From contig OX328128.1 of assembly GCA_946811695.1 (NCBI GenBank), positions 22,374,258 through 22,438,257 of the forward strand: a stretch of DNA of 64,000 nt. Reading direction: 5' to 3'. The translations under genes and the position numbers were made by a program. Shown here piece after piece: positions 34,511 through 47,680 of the stretch; within the stretch, counting starts at the first letter, position 1; each line of letters begins with the position of its first letter. The stretch is from Gonocerus acuteangulatus (taxonomy: Eukaryota; Arthropoda; Insecta; Hemiptera; Coreidae). A model generated the notes under the pieces. That model did not search any database and was not told the origin of the DNA. It saw nothing but the letters and a program-made list of their open reading frames with translations.

Positions 34511-35985
34511 CAAGGTGTCCCGTAAATGTCTAGTCATATTGTGGGAGGTGATAGAGGACCTTAAGTGAAACAAAAAATGTTCTATGACGATTATCCGAAT
34601 TCTCACACATAAGGGAGAAAACGTCGTTTTATTGTTTTTTTCGAGACAAACGTGGTTTTTAGAAGAATAATCGTTGTAGCTCCGTTCCAGGTGGTTCTAC
34701 TAGAAAGGAAGTGAAACCAATCGAAAGCTGAGTAAATTTACTATAAGACTATAAGAAGTTGGGAGTAAACACAAAAATGAATGGATTTAAGTATGTCTAT
34801 CTTACCAAAAGAAAGCTATTCTAAATTTCCTGACATTTTCTTGATATTTCTTACTCGCGTTACTCCTCAATGGGCAGGATCTGAGATTTCCGGGCTTCAG
34901 AAAAACTTCCTCATTTAACCAGCTTTCCATTCATGTATCACAACCCTGTGTTATTGAAGTATTTGAACGGTTTAAGAATAAATGTTTTAAAAAAAACATT
35001 ACCAATCGAAGCTCTCTCAAAAAATATCTTTAATCAGCATCAGGACTTCACTCGGAAAATCGTATTTTTTGCCCATTTAAAAATTTATTCTTTACATAAA
35101 CGCACTTGATATCATTTTTGATTAGTTAAGCAAGAATGTTACACCATTAAAAAAATGGCAAAAAAACGTTACATGGCAGTATTACTCTTTAAGAAATTTT
35201 AATATGTATTTATATATTTAACTTTTTTTTTTTAATTGTAAACAAACGTTTAATAATGAAGTTCTCATAAGATAAAGCCCTCAGTAGCATGAAAGGGAGG
35301 CTTATGTTGGGACCCGGATTAACTGTTTGAACATTCATGAAGTTGCTAAGTAGTGCAGTTTTGAGAATCCCTACCGTAGTAGCTTGAGAAGGTTGAACCT
35401 ATTGACAGGCTAATGGGCAATGAGAAGGAGGTTATTAAAGTTTCAGCTGGCTCCCTTGGCTGAGGTGTTGCGTGTCTATGAATAGGGGAGTCTACCGACG
35501 TCATGGGATAAATTATATATCGGGCCGATATCGTCGATTCCACTATGGAGTCGTCATATCTTTTAATATAGTCGAACGAACGATAGCGGTCCATTTGTGC
35601 GCTCGTTTTATTGGGATCTTCCTATGTAAACTGCCTCTTTGTAAAGTTACACCTTTAGTTCATAGAAGGATAATTTGACGTCAAGAGTAAGATTCTTCCC
35701 TTACCAGTTTGTAAACAAGTACAAATGAGGTAGAACAAATGAAGTTTAAGGGGGGACCCTTAAAATTTTGTTAAGGTTCAACAATCCGGCCATATTTTAT
35801 AGAATATTTACCCGATTCTAACGAAACTTGGATGGTCGATAAAGGCCCTAATGTGTCACATTTCCCTCCAATCTAGGTGTCTCTACGTGTTCTGGAATCG
35901 ACGTTATATGGAAAAACGTTTACTTTTTATTTTAAAACCATTTTTTGCAAGTACCTTTTGAGATAATACAATAGCCATTTATATG
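34511..35985. other. No recognised feature
   Basis: Begins with AAGGTGTCCCGTAAATGTCT, which looks like an element end, but no partner end was found. No convincing coding sequence. Confidence 0.35.
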
Positions 35986-35989
35986 TTAA

Positions 35990-36892
35990 GAAAGTCCGTC
36001 ACGCAGGAGCTGCATAACTAAGCACTTTCCTCAGAATTTGGGTAGTGTAGACTGCTTTCCAGAACAATTTGCTTAAAATATCCTACATAAATAAAATAAA
36101 AACGTGAATAGTTCTCATTTTGTAATGAGTAACTGATCAATTATTAATTTGCATCCAGAGTTATGTTTACACATGGTACCTACTACACTACGTAATAAAT
36201 ACAAAAATCCTCATATTATCGTATTTTGATCTAACGCAGGAACAGGATACAGTCACACTAGTGGTAGAAAGCGCTCCTTGCGGCGGCTTTGTGAACCTAC
36301 GTCTGCCGGCTTTTCTATTCAAATATATTACAAATTAAACCCCCCCTTTCCGATTGACCGATTTAGCTTATTTTTACAACACTTTTTTCCTATGAGTTAC
36401 CCACAACGTATACCGAGTTTCGTCGAAATATACCAAAAATCACGGCTGGTAGTGGCGAATTGGTATTGTGGGTCCGGAGTAAACCCCCCCTCCTAATGAA
36501 CCGATTTCGTTTATTTTTACAACACATATTTACCTGTGGATTAGCACTACGAATACCGAGTTTCGTCGAAATATACCAAAAATCACGGCTGGTAGTGGCG
36601 AATTGGTATTGTGGGTCCGGAGTAAACCCCCCCTTCTAATGAACCGATTTAGTTCATTTTTATATCTCACTTTTCTCTCTATATTAACACTACGAATACC
36701 ATGTTTCGTTGAAATATAACAAATATTACGGCTGACATAGTCAAATAAGTGTTTTGGGTTCGGGGTAAACCCCCCCTTCCGGTGGACCGACTTTGGTGGT
36801 TAACGAACTCGTTCAATCGTTTGCTAATTGAATGCTATATACCAAGTTTCGTGACGAAAAAACAAAAACTCTGGCCGCTATCGTGTTAACAG

Positions 36893-36951
<59 letters not shown>

Positions 36952-37083
36952 TATATATAAATTTTAACGGGGGTCATTTTCAGTGTCTACTAGGTAGGAT
37001 CGATAAAGATTTGAAGAAATTTTTCAAAAATTCCGTCATGAGTCCAACCTCAATAGCTACTTTCCTTCGGAGGAAAGTGCTAA
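35990..37083 (-). mobile_element. Family B element, complete copy
   Basis: The 5' end is TTAGCACTTTCCTCCG at 37083 after a T-run, followed by a block of about 115 bp shared with 34258 and 43306, then a (TA)n block at 36897-36959. Four tandem units of about 144 bp (36340-36890) follow, each with GAGTTTCGTCGAAATATACC or its variants and a C/G-rich ACCCCCCCTT motif. Next comes the segment around AGCCGCCGCAAGGAGCGCT. The 3' end is GAGGAAAGTGCTTAGTTATG then CAGCTCCTGCGTGACGGACT at about 35990. GAGGAAAGTGCT is the reverse complement of the 5' terminus. No protein is encoded. Confidence 0.8.
36340..36890. repeat. Four tandem units of about 144 bp inside family B
   Basis: Each unit has an ATGAACCGATTTAGTTTAT-like stretch, then TACCGAGTTTCGTCGAAAT and ACGGCTGGTAGTGGCGAAT. 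The fourth is the most diverged. Inverted copies lie at 43795-44330 inside the other B element. Confidence 0.7.
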
Positions 37084-37089
37084 AAAAGG

Positions 37090-38354
37090 AGTCTTTCTTC
37101 TTTTGAAAGATTTCAATGATGTAAAAAACGGATTATCTCAAGGAGAGATATTGAATTCCAAAACGTCACGTTACTTTTTCGCTTACAAAGTATTAGTGTC
37201 TTCTTGACTGGGAAAAATCATTATTTTTTGTTTGCAATGATATTCACCACATTAGGGTTTCTTGGGGTGCTGATTTTAAATCTGCTATTATTTTTGGTGT
37301 AAAAAAAAATGTATAATACTAGTTTACTTGAAAACATGAGCATATTTTTGAATTTATTTAACGAAATATGAATTATTGTTCAACCATTATATTTTTCCCT
37401 TAATCTACTCTATAAAACAAATGAATTGGTGAAAGAATCATGTCGATATCATTTTCTAAACTCCATATAAAAAATAAAGCACTTTCAACCTATTTTATTT
37501 TATTTCTCGGCTCCTGAGGCGCATTGGACGGAACGCTCGGACACGTGTCGACTATTTTTCGATTCAGAATCACCAGAAAAAAAATGGACCAGATCGGTGA
37601 CCTCACCACTGTACACCACTGTACTCTTTTTAGTACCTATCTAAGTTTCTCGTGCTTTACTCAAGCATTAAGCCTCAACCAATGTCCTCGAGTTCGTTTC
37701 TATAGTTTGAATTATGCCTTATATCAGGGGCATATATGTAACTACTGTCCTTGTGCAATATTGGCATATTATAACTTTCATACATAGTTCGTTTTTATAG
37801 GTGGCATTAAAAAAATGTAATGTCAAGGACACATAGTTTTTCTGCAATTATAAGATCCAGGAATTTTACCACCTGTCAATAGAAAGACGAAGACAAAAAA
37901 TGTTTCTCCTCTTCTCACTCTCTCATACTCGTTTTTATTAAGTATAGTTTTTCTGTGTTTTTTTTTTTTTCGTTTAAAATCATATAATAAAATAGCCATT
38001 TCGGAAAAAAGATTTTAAAAAAAGCCATAGGTTATCATTTTGCTGGATATTTTATTATTATTTAAAACAGATATAATATTTACCAGAAAACCACTGCGCA
38101 ATATTTACCTATTTTTTTTTTAGACACATTCACGCAAAATGCAATCATTCTTGTTATGTAATAAGCAAGTCGTTGAGTTACTTTTCGTGTCTTGTTGATA
38201 CTCTCGGTAGATGGATTATAGAAACGCAATATGATATGGCAGCTCTTTAGCGACGTAATTCTGTACGTTGTGCGTTATTAGAATCTTTCAACACCCATCC
38301 TTTAGAATGGTTCTGTAAAATATTTGAAAATAAAGTTACTGATGGTTTATACCG
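37090..38354. other. No recognised feature
   Basis: AT-rich sequence without supported coding or repeat content. Confidence 0.35.
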
Positions 38355-39538
38355 GCCTTTCATATAAACAATGTTCCAATAAACCATAACCTTTTAACGA
38401 CTCTCCTTTGTAGAATTACTGGGTCCTTTCCTTTCCGTAGGGATTGATTGTCAGATTGAATTGGTTTTTCTGCCTAGAGAGTGTGAAACCTACGGCCTCG
38501 TGGTCCTGGATTAGGTTTTCTCGCCTTTCATATAAACAATGTTCCAATAAACCATAACCTTTTAACGACTCTCCTTTGTAGAATTACTGGGTCCTTTCCG
38601 TACTGTAGGGATTGATTGTCAGATTGAATTGGGTTTTCTGCCTAGAGAGTGTGAAACCTACGGCCTCGTGGTCCTGGATTAGGTTTTCTCGCCTTTCATA
38701 TAAACAATGTTCCAATAAACCATAACCTTTTAACGACTCTCCTTTGTAGAATTACTGGGTCCTTTCCTTTCCGTAGGGATTGATTGTCAGATTGAATTGG
38801 GTTTTCTGCCTAGAGAGTGTGAAACCTACGGCCTCGTGGTCCTGGATTAGGTTTTCTCGCCTTTCATATAAACAATGTTCCAATAAACCATAACCTTTTA
38901 ACGACTCTCCTTTGTAGAATTACTGGGTCCTTTCCTTTCCGTAGGGATTGATTGGCAGATTGAATTGGGTTTTCTGCCTAGAGAGTGTGAAACCTACGGC
39001 CTCGTGGTCCTGGATTAGGTTTTCTCGCCTTTCATATAAACAATGTTCCAATAAACCATAACCTTTTAACGACTCTCCTTTGTAGAATTACTGGGTCCTT
39101 TCCGTACTGTAGGGATTGATTGTCAGATTGAATTGGGTTTTCTGCCTAGAGAGTGTGAAACCTACAGCCTCGTGGTCCTGGATTAGGTTTTCTCGCCTTT
39201 CATATAAACAATGTTCCAATAAACCATAACCTTTTAACGACTCTCCTTTGTAGAATTACTGGGTCCTTTCCGTACTGTAGGGATTGATTGTCAGACTGAA
39301 TTGGGTTTTCTGCCGAGGGAGTGTGAAACCTACGGCCTCGTGGTCCTGGATTAGGTTTTCTCGCCTTTCATATAAACAATGTTCCAATAAACCATAACCT
39401 TTTAACGACTCTCCTTTGTAGAATTACTGGGTCCTTTCCGTACTGTAGGAATTGATTGTCAGATTGAATTGGGTTTTCTGCCTAGAGAGTGTGAAACCTA
39501 CGGCCTCGTGGTCCTGGATTACTGGATTAGGTTTTCTC
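38355..39538. repeat. 168-bp tandem satellite array, seven copies
   Basis: Units begin at 38355, 38523, 38691, 38859, 39027, 39195 and 39363, exactly 168 bp apart, each starting GCCTTTCATATAAACAATGT. Units differ at very few sites. Units 1, 3 and 4 read CCTTTCCTTTCCGTAGG where units 2, 5, 6 and 7 read CCTTTCCGTACTGTAGG. The last unit has a small internal duplication (GGATTACTGGATTAGG). No ORF spans the array. Confidence 0.95.
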
Positions 39539-39649
39539 TCTAAAAATATATTTCCAGTCCTTTATCTCTCTGGGCCATATTTCTGTTGAGACACAAAACA
39601 AGATTTGTTTTAGTTGCTTGTAAACAATATGGTATTTGACATAAGTATT

Positions 39650-40140
39650 TTCGGGTCTGAGTGCCACAAATATATTGTTCAGTAAAAACACTTCCACTCG
39701 CAAGAACTGCGCCATCTTTGCGCATTTCCATAACGTTTTTATTCCTAGTGTCATTTGTAAAAGTCTGGAACAAATATAGTTAATATTTTGCGAAAAATTA
39801 CAGCATCTACTCCAATGTAATCTTGTAGAAAAGTTAGATTTTAGGCGCCACTAATATACAGTAGCGGAAATCACTCGCTGGGCCTCTTATGACAAGCAAC
39901 AAAAAATTGTTTCTCATTTTATGTACATTGTTTTACTGGAAGATTAATATTACAGCTAAAATCAATTAAAATAACAACAAGAAATAAAACAAAACTCAAT
40001 TAATCAGAGAAAAAAGAAATCGTTCAAAGCAACGAAACTAATACATACTATGGAAGTTTTAAGCAATTATTTCTCTGATTGACATCGTCCCATTGAAAAT
40101 TACAAATAAGGATATGTTCTTAATCTGAAACTCGTTAGGA
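39650..40140 (-). mobile_element. Family A-like element, 3' half, decayed
   Basis: On the minus strand CGATGTCAATCAGAGAAATA near 40095 and the terminus GACACTAGGAATAAAAACG, GATGGCGCAGTTCTTGCGAG near 39690 follow the family A order. The 5' half was not found. Confidence 0.55.
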
Positions 40141-40434
40141 AACCGTAGTAAGTGTAAGGCATACATTCATAAGCTTAATGAACTTCCTACGAAAAAGTTC
40201 ATTTAACAGTAAAATGAATATTTTTGTAAAACAAGGTAAGCAAATGAAAAACATATTTTAGTTCTTCCCATAGCGAATGTTGAAAAGGCGGAGTGAGTAA
40301 TTTCCGCTTAGGTTTCTTTCAGTTTCCTGCACATTGTTGCACCTAAAATATTACTTTTTTCGATTGCATAAGAGTAGGTATTAACATTTTTCACAAAATA
40401 TTAAGAAATATTTAAAAAAAAAAAAAAAAAATAC

Positions 40435-40510
40435 TCTTTTAACGACACTAGGGATAAGAACGCAAACATCCTAAGATGAAGCAGTTCTTTCCAGTCGGAC
40501 TTTTTTAAAG
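40435..40510 (+). mobile_element. Family A-like 3' terminus, decayed
   Basis: GACACTAGGGATAAGAACGC, GATGAAGCAGTTC and CCAGTCGGACTTTTTT mark the family 3' end. The inverted-repeat part is mutated. Confidence 0.55.
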
Positions 40511-40555
40511 TGTCGCATGCTGATAAAATCTGGACGAAAGAACGAAAATTGAGTA

Positions 40556-40813
40556 TTAACACTTTCGCTGCAGCCGTCATTGTTTGGGAATACCTCAGTA
40601 CGGGTGCATTGTTTGTTTGAACTTTTCATGTAGACATTTTTTTTTTTTCATAAAAAAATCTTCTAGTCAGCCGATTTAAAAACGGAAAACACTTTTGGAA
40701 AGCCCAAACAATACTGAATGCAACTGTTTTTACCTGGATCTGTAAAAGTGAATCCCCTCTATTTTTTAATCTAAAGGGAAAAGTAATGGAGGAGTGTCCT
40801 TCCGTAATGACAC
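40556..40813. mobile_element. piggyBac-like MITE, right end lost
   Basis: The left end TTAACACTTTCGCTGC is the same as at 63506. The interior matches the 63506-63835 element in inverse orientation (GATTTAAAAACGGAAAACAC, GGAAAAGTAATGGAGGAGTG). It breaks off at GTAATGACACCC where the hAT-like MITE begins. Confidence 0.7.
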
Positions 40814-40816
40814 CCC

Positions 40817-41210
40817 CAGGGCCGCCACATGGGGGGCACAGCCGGGTACAGTTGTCCCGGCCCGGGCCTCGCTAATTGGAAAAAAATGTATAGGTTATTA
40901 TGAGCTTGTAAAAATAATTGGGTTTAGAAATATAGACGGGCGTAGCCTATATTTATTGGAATGGAATCTATATTTTTTTTAATGTACATAAACGACAAAA
41001 TTAGGAGTCGTAATAAAACTACAAGTACCGAAAGTGACCTTAGCTGCGCCGATTTTCGGCTTTTATTCTCATTTCGCTCAAAACTCAAGATGTAAATAAT
41101 TTTAAAATGTCCAAAGTCCTATAGCAAAGTACTAGAATTTTTATTCTGGGTCTGAGAAGTGGGGGCCCGTGCTCAGGTCCCGGGCCCGGCTCTGAGATGT
41201 GGCGGCCCTG
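40817..41210. mobile_element. hAT-like MITE, CAGGGCCGCC ends
   Basis: 394 bp with ends CAGGGCCGCCACATGGGG and ATGTGGCGGCCCTG. CCCGGGCC-rich subterminal parts are also inverted copies. Exact 8-bp duplicates are not evident on both sides. Confidence 0.7.
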
Positions 41211-41249
41211 TAACAGACTCATTTATAAATACTATTTTGTGAATTACTT

Positions 41250-41330
41250 CCTAGTAGGTATTATCGATAAAGATCTTTCCTAAATTTCTTTTGGGTGCAA
41301 CCATTATAGCTAAATTCCTTCAAAATTTGT
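41250..41330 (-). repeat. Family B 5' region relic
   Basis: The minus strand resembles the B leader (ATCGATAATACCTACTAGG and the GGTTGCACCC stretch) with many changes. Confidence 0.4.
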
Positions 41331-41772
41331 TAAAATGTTTGTTTCTCTTTGGCCCTTCTACTAGTGCATCACCTAGAATTTCCTCACTTTTTTTTTTAAT
41401 TGAATACACACTCTTTTACATTGAATAGACTTCGGTTTTATGTGAAAAAGGTATGATAAAAATTATCATTTCATTAAAACGAATTCAAACAACTTTCGGT
41501 TTTTATGGCAATCGGGAATTTTTCTAAAAATATTTTTGTAATTTGAGATGGTAACATATTTTTGATAAAGATATTGAATTTATTTTTTAATAGTTTTAAT
41601 TTGGATTTAATAGATTTTTATTTTTCAGGTGAGTACGATGATTGATTTTGCTACTATACTTCTTTTAAGGTATTTATCTTTAGTAGTATTCATTTTCTGA
41701 TAATCATGTTACTGGATATCATTTATAGATGTTTTATAATACAGCTCAAAGCAGTATTTAGTTTGTTATGTA

Positions 41773-42205
41773 CAGTGTTGGGCAAAAATTATTCAGAATG
41801 ATGAATAACGATTAATGAATAAATGTATTATTTTATTCATGAATGAAGAATAATTACTTTTATTCATTATTCGTTATTTTGTGAATGAATTTTATGTTTT
41901 ATTCACAAATTATTCGAATGATCAATCAGAATAAACATATTTTAGTGAATAATGATAGATTTATTATGATGTTGCCAGCCAGAAATATGTATATATATGT
42001 GTGTTTGAGTAGGATTAATCAGTAGACCATCTAGAAAATAATAATAACGAATGATGAATAATGAATGATGTATAACGAATAATTCTGTGAATAATTCATG
42101 ATGTACCGTGCAAATAAGATAATTCAGTGAATTATTCATCATTCACTAAAAATGTATTCGAATAATCATTCGAATAATAATTTATTCGAATAATGCCCAA
42201 CACTG
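41773..42205. mobile_element. hAT MITE with 8-bp target duplication
   Basis: 433 bp with ends CAGTGTTGGGCAAAAATTAT and the inverse ATAATGCCCAACACTG, flanked on both sides by GTTATGTA (41765-41772 and 42206-42213). The interior is made of GAATAATTCATTC-like inverted stretches; no ORF. Confidence 0.93.
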
Positions 42206-42213
42206 GTTATGTA

Positions 42214-43305
42214 TCCTAGAATGTATACAAATCATTCATTATTTTCTCTGTCGTTGTAATATTTATATAGTTTTTAGTACATTTATAATAATCATAATGT
42301 ATATTTTGCTTTAGGACTACTCGCGTCAGGTTCATAATTTTTTCTATTTTTTAAACAGATTTGATTAATATTTCAGCTGTGGATTTCCATTTCTGTTTTT
42401 AATCTCCCAACAAAAAATTGAAACATTTCCTCATGTACTCAGTAACTTCCTTATTTCCTCTTGTGCTCGTATACTCGCCACTTTTCTCAACAAAATGACC
42501 ATTGCCATAAGTATTAGCTCTTTTAAATTTGTCATACAGATGGTTCAATTATTTAGAAATCTTTTTAGACAAACACCTTCTTCCATCGCTTTCTTGGGTC
42601 AATATACATAATTTCGTTTTGGTTTCGAATGCTTGATCAGCTATTTTCCCTGGAGGAGGAAACAAAAATTACGTTCCCCGTTGCACATTTATTTTTTAGT
42701 TATGTCTAGATTGTAGATAAAACTACATTAACAATTCACTTGCAATGTAAACTGCGTAAAAAATAATAGGGATATTTACAATTAGCTGCAATTAAATTAG
42801 CCAATATATTTAATATTTTTGGGATCAAACAATATCATCTTGAATCCACAAAATCGCAATATTGTGCTAATGTGAGAATGAGCAGTCAAGGTCACCGGCA
42901 AGTTGATATTGCCGAGGTGGTTGGTGTAAATTATGCAACTAAAACTAACTGAAGGTTTTATTTTGTTATTTTTTAACAATTTTATTGTAGAACTTATTAT
43001 TTCAATTTATTATGAAAATAATATAAAAATGCTAGGAAAAGTAAATACAACAAAATTAGCAATATCCCTGTTCATTTTTGCGCAGTATTTTTTTACATTA
43101 TTGTAAATTCTAAATAAATATAAATATATTAAATAAACGAAAAAAAAATGCTTTTTACTAAATTCTTACTCCTAATAAACCCATTTTGCTTATTTTCTCA
43201 ATATATCATTCTCATTAGTGCCGCTCTATATACCTTAAAATGGAGTCACATTAGTACAGTGTGGTGTAATTGGTGCAAATCTAAACTGCTAGGATACTTT
43301 CATTT
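42214..43305. other. No recognised feature
   Basis: AT-rich sequence with no supported gene or shared repeat. Confidence 0.35.
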
Positions 43306-43424
43306 TTAGCACTTTCCTCCGAAAGAAAGTAGCTAGAGGTTGCACTCATGACGGAATTTTTAAAACATTTCTTCGAATCTTTATCGATCCTACCTAGTAG
43401 ACACCGGAAATGACCGCCGTTCAA

Positions 43425-43426
<2 letters not shown>

Positions 43427-43468
<42 letters not shown>
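43427..43468. repeat. (TA)n microsatellite
   Basis: Uninterrupted AT dinucleotides in family B. Confidence 0.9.
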
Positions 43469-43471
<3 letters not shown>

Positions 43472-43503
43472 TTTTGTTTTAAATTGCATCGCTGGGTATC
43501 ACA

Positions 43504-43729
43504 TGTATGTATGGAACGGCTTCTTTCTCCAGCGGTGTCGCTCCTCTCTCCATCGCAATATTTCGTCGGGTTCATCTCCGACTTCTTCAGGCTGCTATGT
43601 GTCGTCCTCGGTGGTTATCAAGGGAATGAATTTTTCCCGGATTTTCCCTCCTTTATAGCCCTGCTTCGTAGATATATCGAAATATTGCGATGGAGAGAGG
43701 AGCGACACCGCTGGAGAAAGAAGCCGTTC

Positions 43730-43739
<10 letters not shown>
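43504..43739. repeat. Hairpin with 62-bp perfect arms within the microsatellite
   Basis: 43504-43565 and 43678-43739 are exact reverse complements (outer end GTATGTATGGAACGGCTTC). The loop of about 110 bp includes CTTCTTCAGGCTGCTATGTG. (TA)n tracts lie on both sides, and the other B copy lacks it, so it is a separate insertion. Confidence 0.85.

Positions 43740-43794
<55 letters not shown>
43738..43794. repeat. (TA)n followed by (TG)n
   Basis: Compound dinucleotide microsatellite. Confidence 0.9.
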
Positions 43795-44470
43795 TAACAC
43801 GACAGCGGCCAGAGTTTTTGTTTTTTCTTCACGAAACGTGGTATATAACGTTCAATTAGCAAACGATTGAACGAGTTCAATCCGGGGGGTTTACCCCGGA
43901 CCCAAAACACTAATTTGACCATGGCAGCAGTAGTTTTTGGTTTATTTCAACGAAACTCGGTATTCGTTATGTTGATCTAAAGAGAAAAGTAAGATGTAAA
44001 AATAAACTAAATCGGTTCATTAGGAGGGGGGGGGTTACTTCGGACCCACAATAGCAATTCGCCACTACCAGCCGTGATTTTCGTTACATTTCAACGAAAC
44101 TCGGTATTCGTGGTGGTAATCAACAGAGAAAAATAAACTAAATCGGGTTATTTGGAGGGGGGGGGGGGTTACTCCGGACCTAAAGTACTAACATACTCAT
44201 ACCGGTCGTAATTTCTGCTGTATTGTAATGAAACGCGGTATACGTCGTGGGTATCTCATGAGAAAGAAGTGTTGTAAAAATGAAGTAAATCGGTCTATTG
44301 GAAAGGAGGGTTTACTTTAAACTCTGTTTCATTAGAATTAGCCTGCCAGACGTAAGTTCCCAAAGCCGCCGCGAGGAGCGCTATCTCCCACTGGAGGCAC
44401 TGTATCCTGTTTCTGCGTCAGATCAAAAGACGGAAAATGAAGTTTTTGTGTATTTATTAAGTAGTACAGT

Positions 44471-45349
44471 CTTCTTCTTCTTCTTCTTCCTTGGCGCTAC
44501 ACCCCACTAGTGAGACATTGCCTCCAAAATCAGCTTCCGCCAGTTGTCACGGTCTTGTGCTGCCACTTACCAGTTCCGGACTCCGAGTAGGCTGCGTGCA
44601 TCGGCGGCTACTCCATCTTGCCATCTCAGCTTGGGTCTGCCAACTCGTCTGGTTCCATGAACTCTCTCAGAAAATAGTTTTTGAGGCATGTCTTGGTCTG
44701 GCATCCTGGCTAGGTGTCCTGCCCAGCGGAGACGTCCACATTTTATGTGCTTTACTATGTTAGCCTCCCTAAATAGGTTGGCCAATTCTTGGTTTGTTCT
44801 ACGTCTCCAGTTTCCCTGGTCGAGAGGACACCCCCATATATGCTCCTCAAGACCCGTCTTTCAAAATAGAGAAGGGATAATTCTTCTCGCTTCGTTATAG
44901 TCCATGTTTCTGAGCCATAACAGAGGACTGGCCTGATTAGGGTTTTATAGAGCAATATCTTTGTGGATCTTGTAAGAATGCTCCCTCTCAGTTGCCTACG
45001 AAGTCCATAAAAACTTCTGTTTGCTGCCAGTATCCTACTATTAATCTCCTTGGACATGTCATTATGAAAAGTGAAAAACAGCCCAAATACTTAAACTGGC
45101 TCACTTTTTCGAAGGAGAAGGAGCCCATGGTGACAGTTTCTCCTGGCCTAGCTTGTTGTCCGGCCACCATATACTTGGTTTTTCCTTCGTTAACTTTGAG
45201 ACCCATTCTACGAGCAGCTTCCTCTAAAGCAAGAAATGCCTCTTCTACTGCATTCAGGGACCTACCCACTATATCCAGATCATCTGCATACCCCAATAGC
45301 TGAATGCTTCTGGTAAGGACAGTTGCCTGTGTCTGTATTCTGGATTCCC
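44471..45349 (-). mobile_element. 5'-truncated RTE-like LINE fragment inside family B
   Basis: The minus strand encodes RT motif C (LLGYADDLDIVGRS) and GLKVNEGKTKYMVAGQQ, then FSFEKVSQFKYLG. After a frame change follow NRSFYGLRRQLRGSILTR and YKTLIRPVLCYGSETWTITK; after another, GRLRWAGHLARMPDQDMPQK and GRPKLRWQDGVAADARSLLG before a stop. The 3' end is a (GAA)n microsatellite at 44471. Both sides carry AGTACAGT (44463-44470 and 45350-45357), a short target duplication. The clade is a judgement from the microsatellite tail and wording. Confidence 0.82.
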
Positions 45350-45558
45350 AGTACAGTATCATGTATTAACATAACTCAGGAAGCAAATTATTTAAAAAAT
45401 TAATAATTGAACAGTTCTCATAAGAAATGTAAATGAGCAGAACTATTCACATTTTTATTTTATTTATATACTCGGTTATTTACAGCAAATTATTCAGTCT
45501 ACACAACAAAAATTCTGAGGAATGTGCGTAGTTATGCAGCTTCTGCGTGACGGACTTT

Positions 45559-46134
45559 TGTATTTTAAACATTTATTTGTATATATTTGTGTGTTTGCAC
45601 TCTTTGGTCAAAGTTCTACCCTTTGGCATCAGTTAAATGAAAATATCCTAGGAGTATAGATCTTTATCATTTTCCCGACACTGTACTAATGTGACCCAAT
45701 TTTACGGTACCGCAGGTTTCGTTGCACGGAAGATAAATTGCTCTTGGCTGGGGAAAATTTTTAATTAAGTTCCCGCATAAATGGACCAATTTACCTTATT
45801 ACCGCAACACACCTTTTACATTAGATGGGCACGACATATATCGAGCTTGGTTCCAGGTAAGCAAAAATAACTACCACAGGAAGCAAATTCATAATTTGAA
45901 GGTAGAATTCGTCAGGGTTCGGTTATCTTAATAAAACTACATTATTTATATTTTGCCGACGTTTCGGCTTGAAATTCAAGCCTTTATTATTATTAAAAAG
46001 GATTAAAAGAAGGAGAACTGTGCCTCACGGATGTGTAATCATTTCTGATCTCAGAGGCGCAGTTGTCCTTCAAAGCATCACCAACGGTCAACGATCTCCT
46101 CTCAATAAATTTATAATTTGGCTCCAACTCACTT
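45559..46134. other. No recognised gene; short element-like motifs
   Basis: GCCGACGTTTCGGCTTG at 45955 resembles the ends of some LINE or Penelope-like elements. CGGTCAACGATCTCCTCTCA at 46086 recurs near 63097 inside the family A copy there. Confidence 0.4.
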
Positions 46135-46272
46135 TAGCGCGGTTCCTCCCTCTCACCGTCGGGAAGAAACCCCCTTATGAGTTTAACCTAAAGACGCAAT
46201 CCGGAAGTGCCGACTAGAACATTTCACGTTTCTGAACGTTTTCGAGCGTGAAAAAAACGTAACGCTTACCTT

Positions 46273-47680
<1,408 letters not shown>

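Larger units (their letters stand above)
43306..45558 (+). mobile_element. Family B element, complete, with nested insertions
   Basis: The 5' end is TTAGCACTTTCCTCCGAAAG after a T-run, with the shared leader up to GTAGACACCGGAAATGACC. Then come (TA)n (43427-43468), a foldback insertion, a second (TA)n/(TG)n, tandem units (43795-44330) and the AGCCGCCGCGAGGAGCGCT block. The 3' end at about 45558 reads AATGTGCGTAGTTATGCAGC followed by TTCTGCGTGACGGACTTTT. A LINE fragment (44471-45349) interrupts it near the 3' end. Confidence 0.8.

Noticed and set aside
38355..39538. CRISPR or coding repeat array
   Set aside because: Units are contiguous at 168 bp without spacers, and no frame stays open across units.
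43618..43870. Open frames across (TA)n/(TG)n tracts
   Set aside because: They encode only Ile-Tyr or Thr-His repeats and are microsatellite artefacts, as at 46345, 52068, 53565 and 62268.
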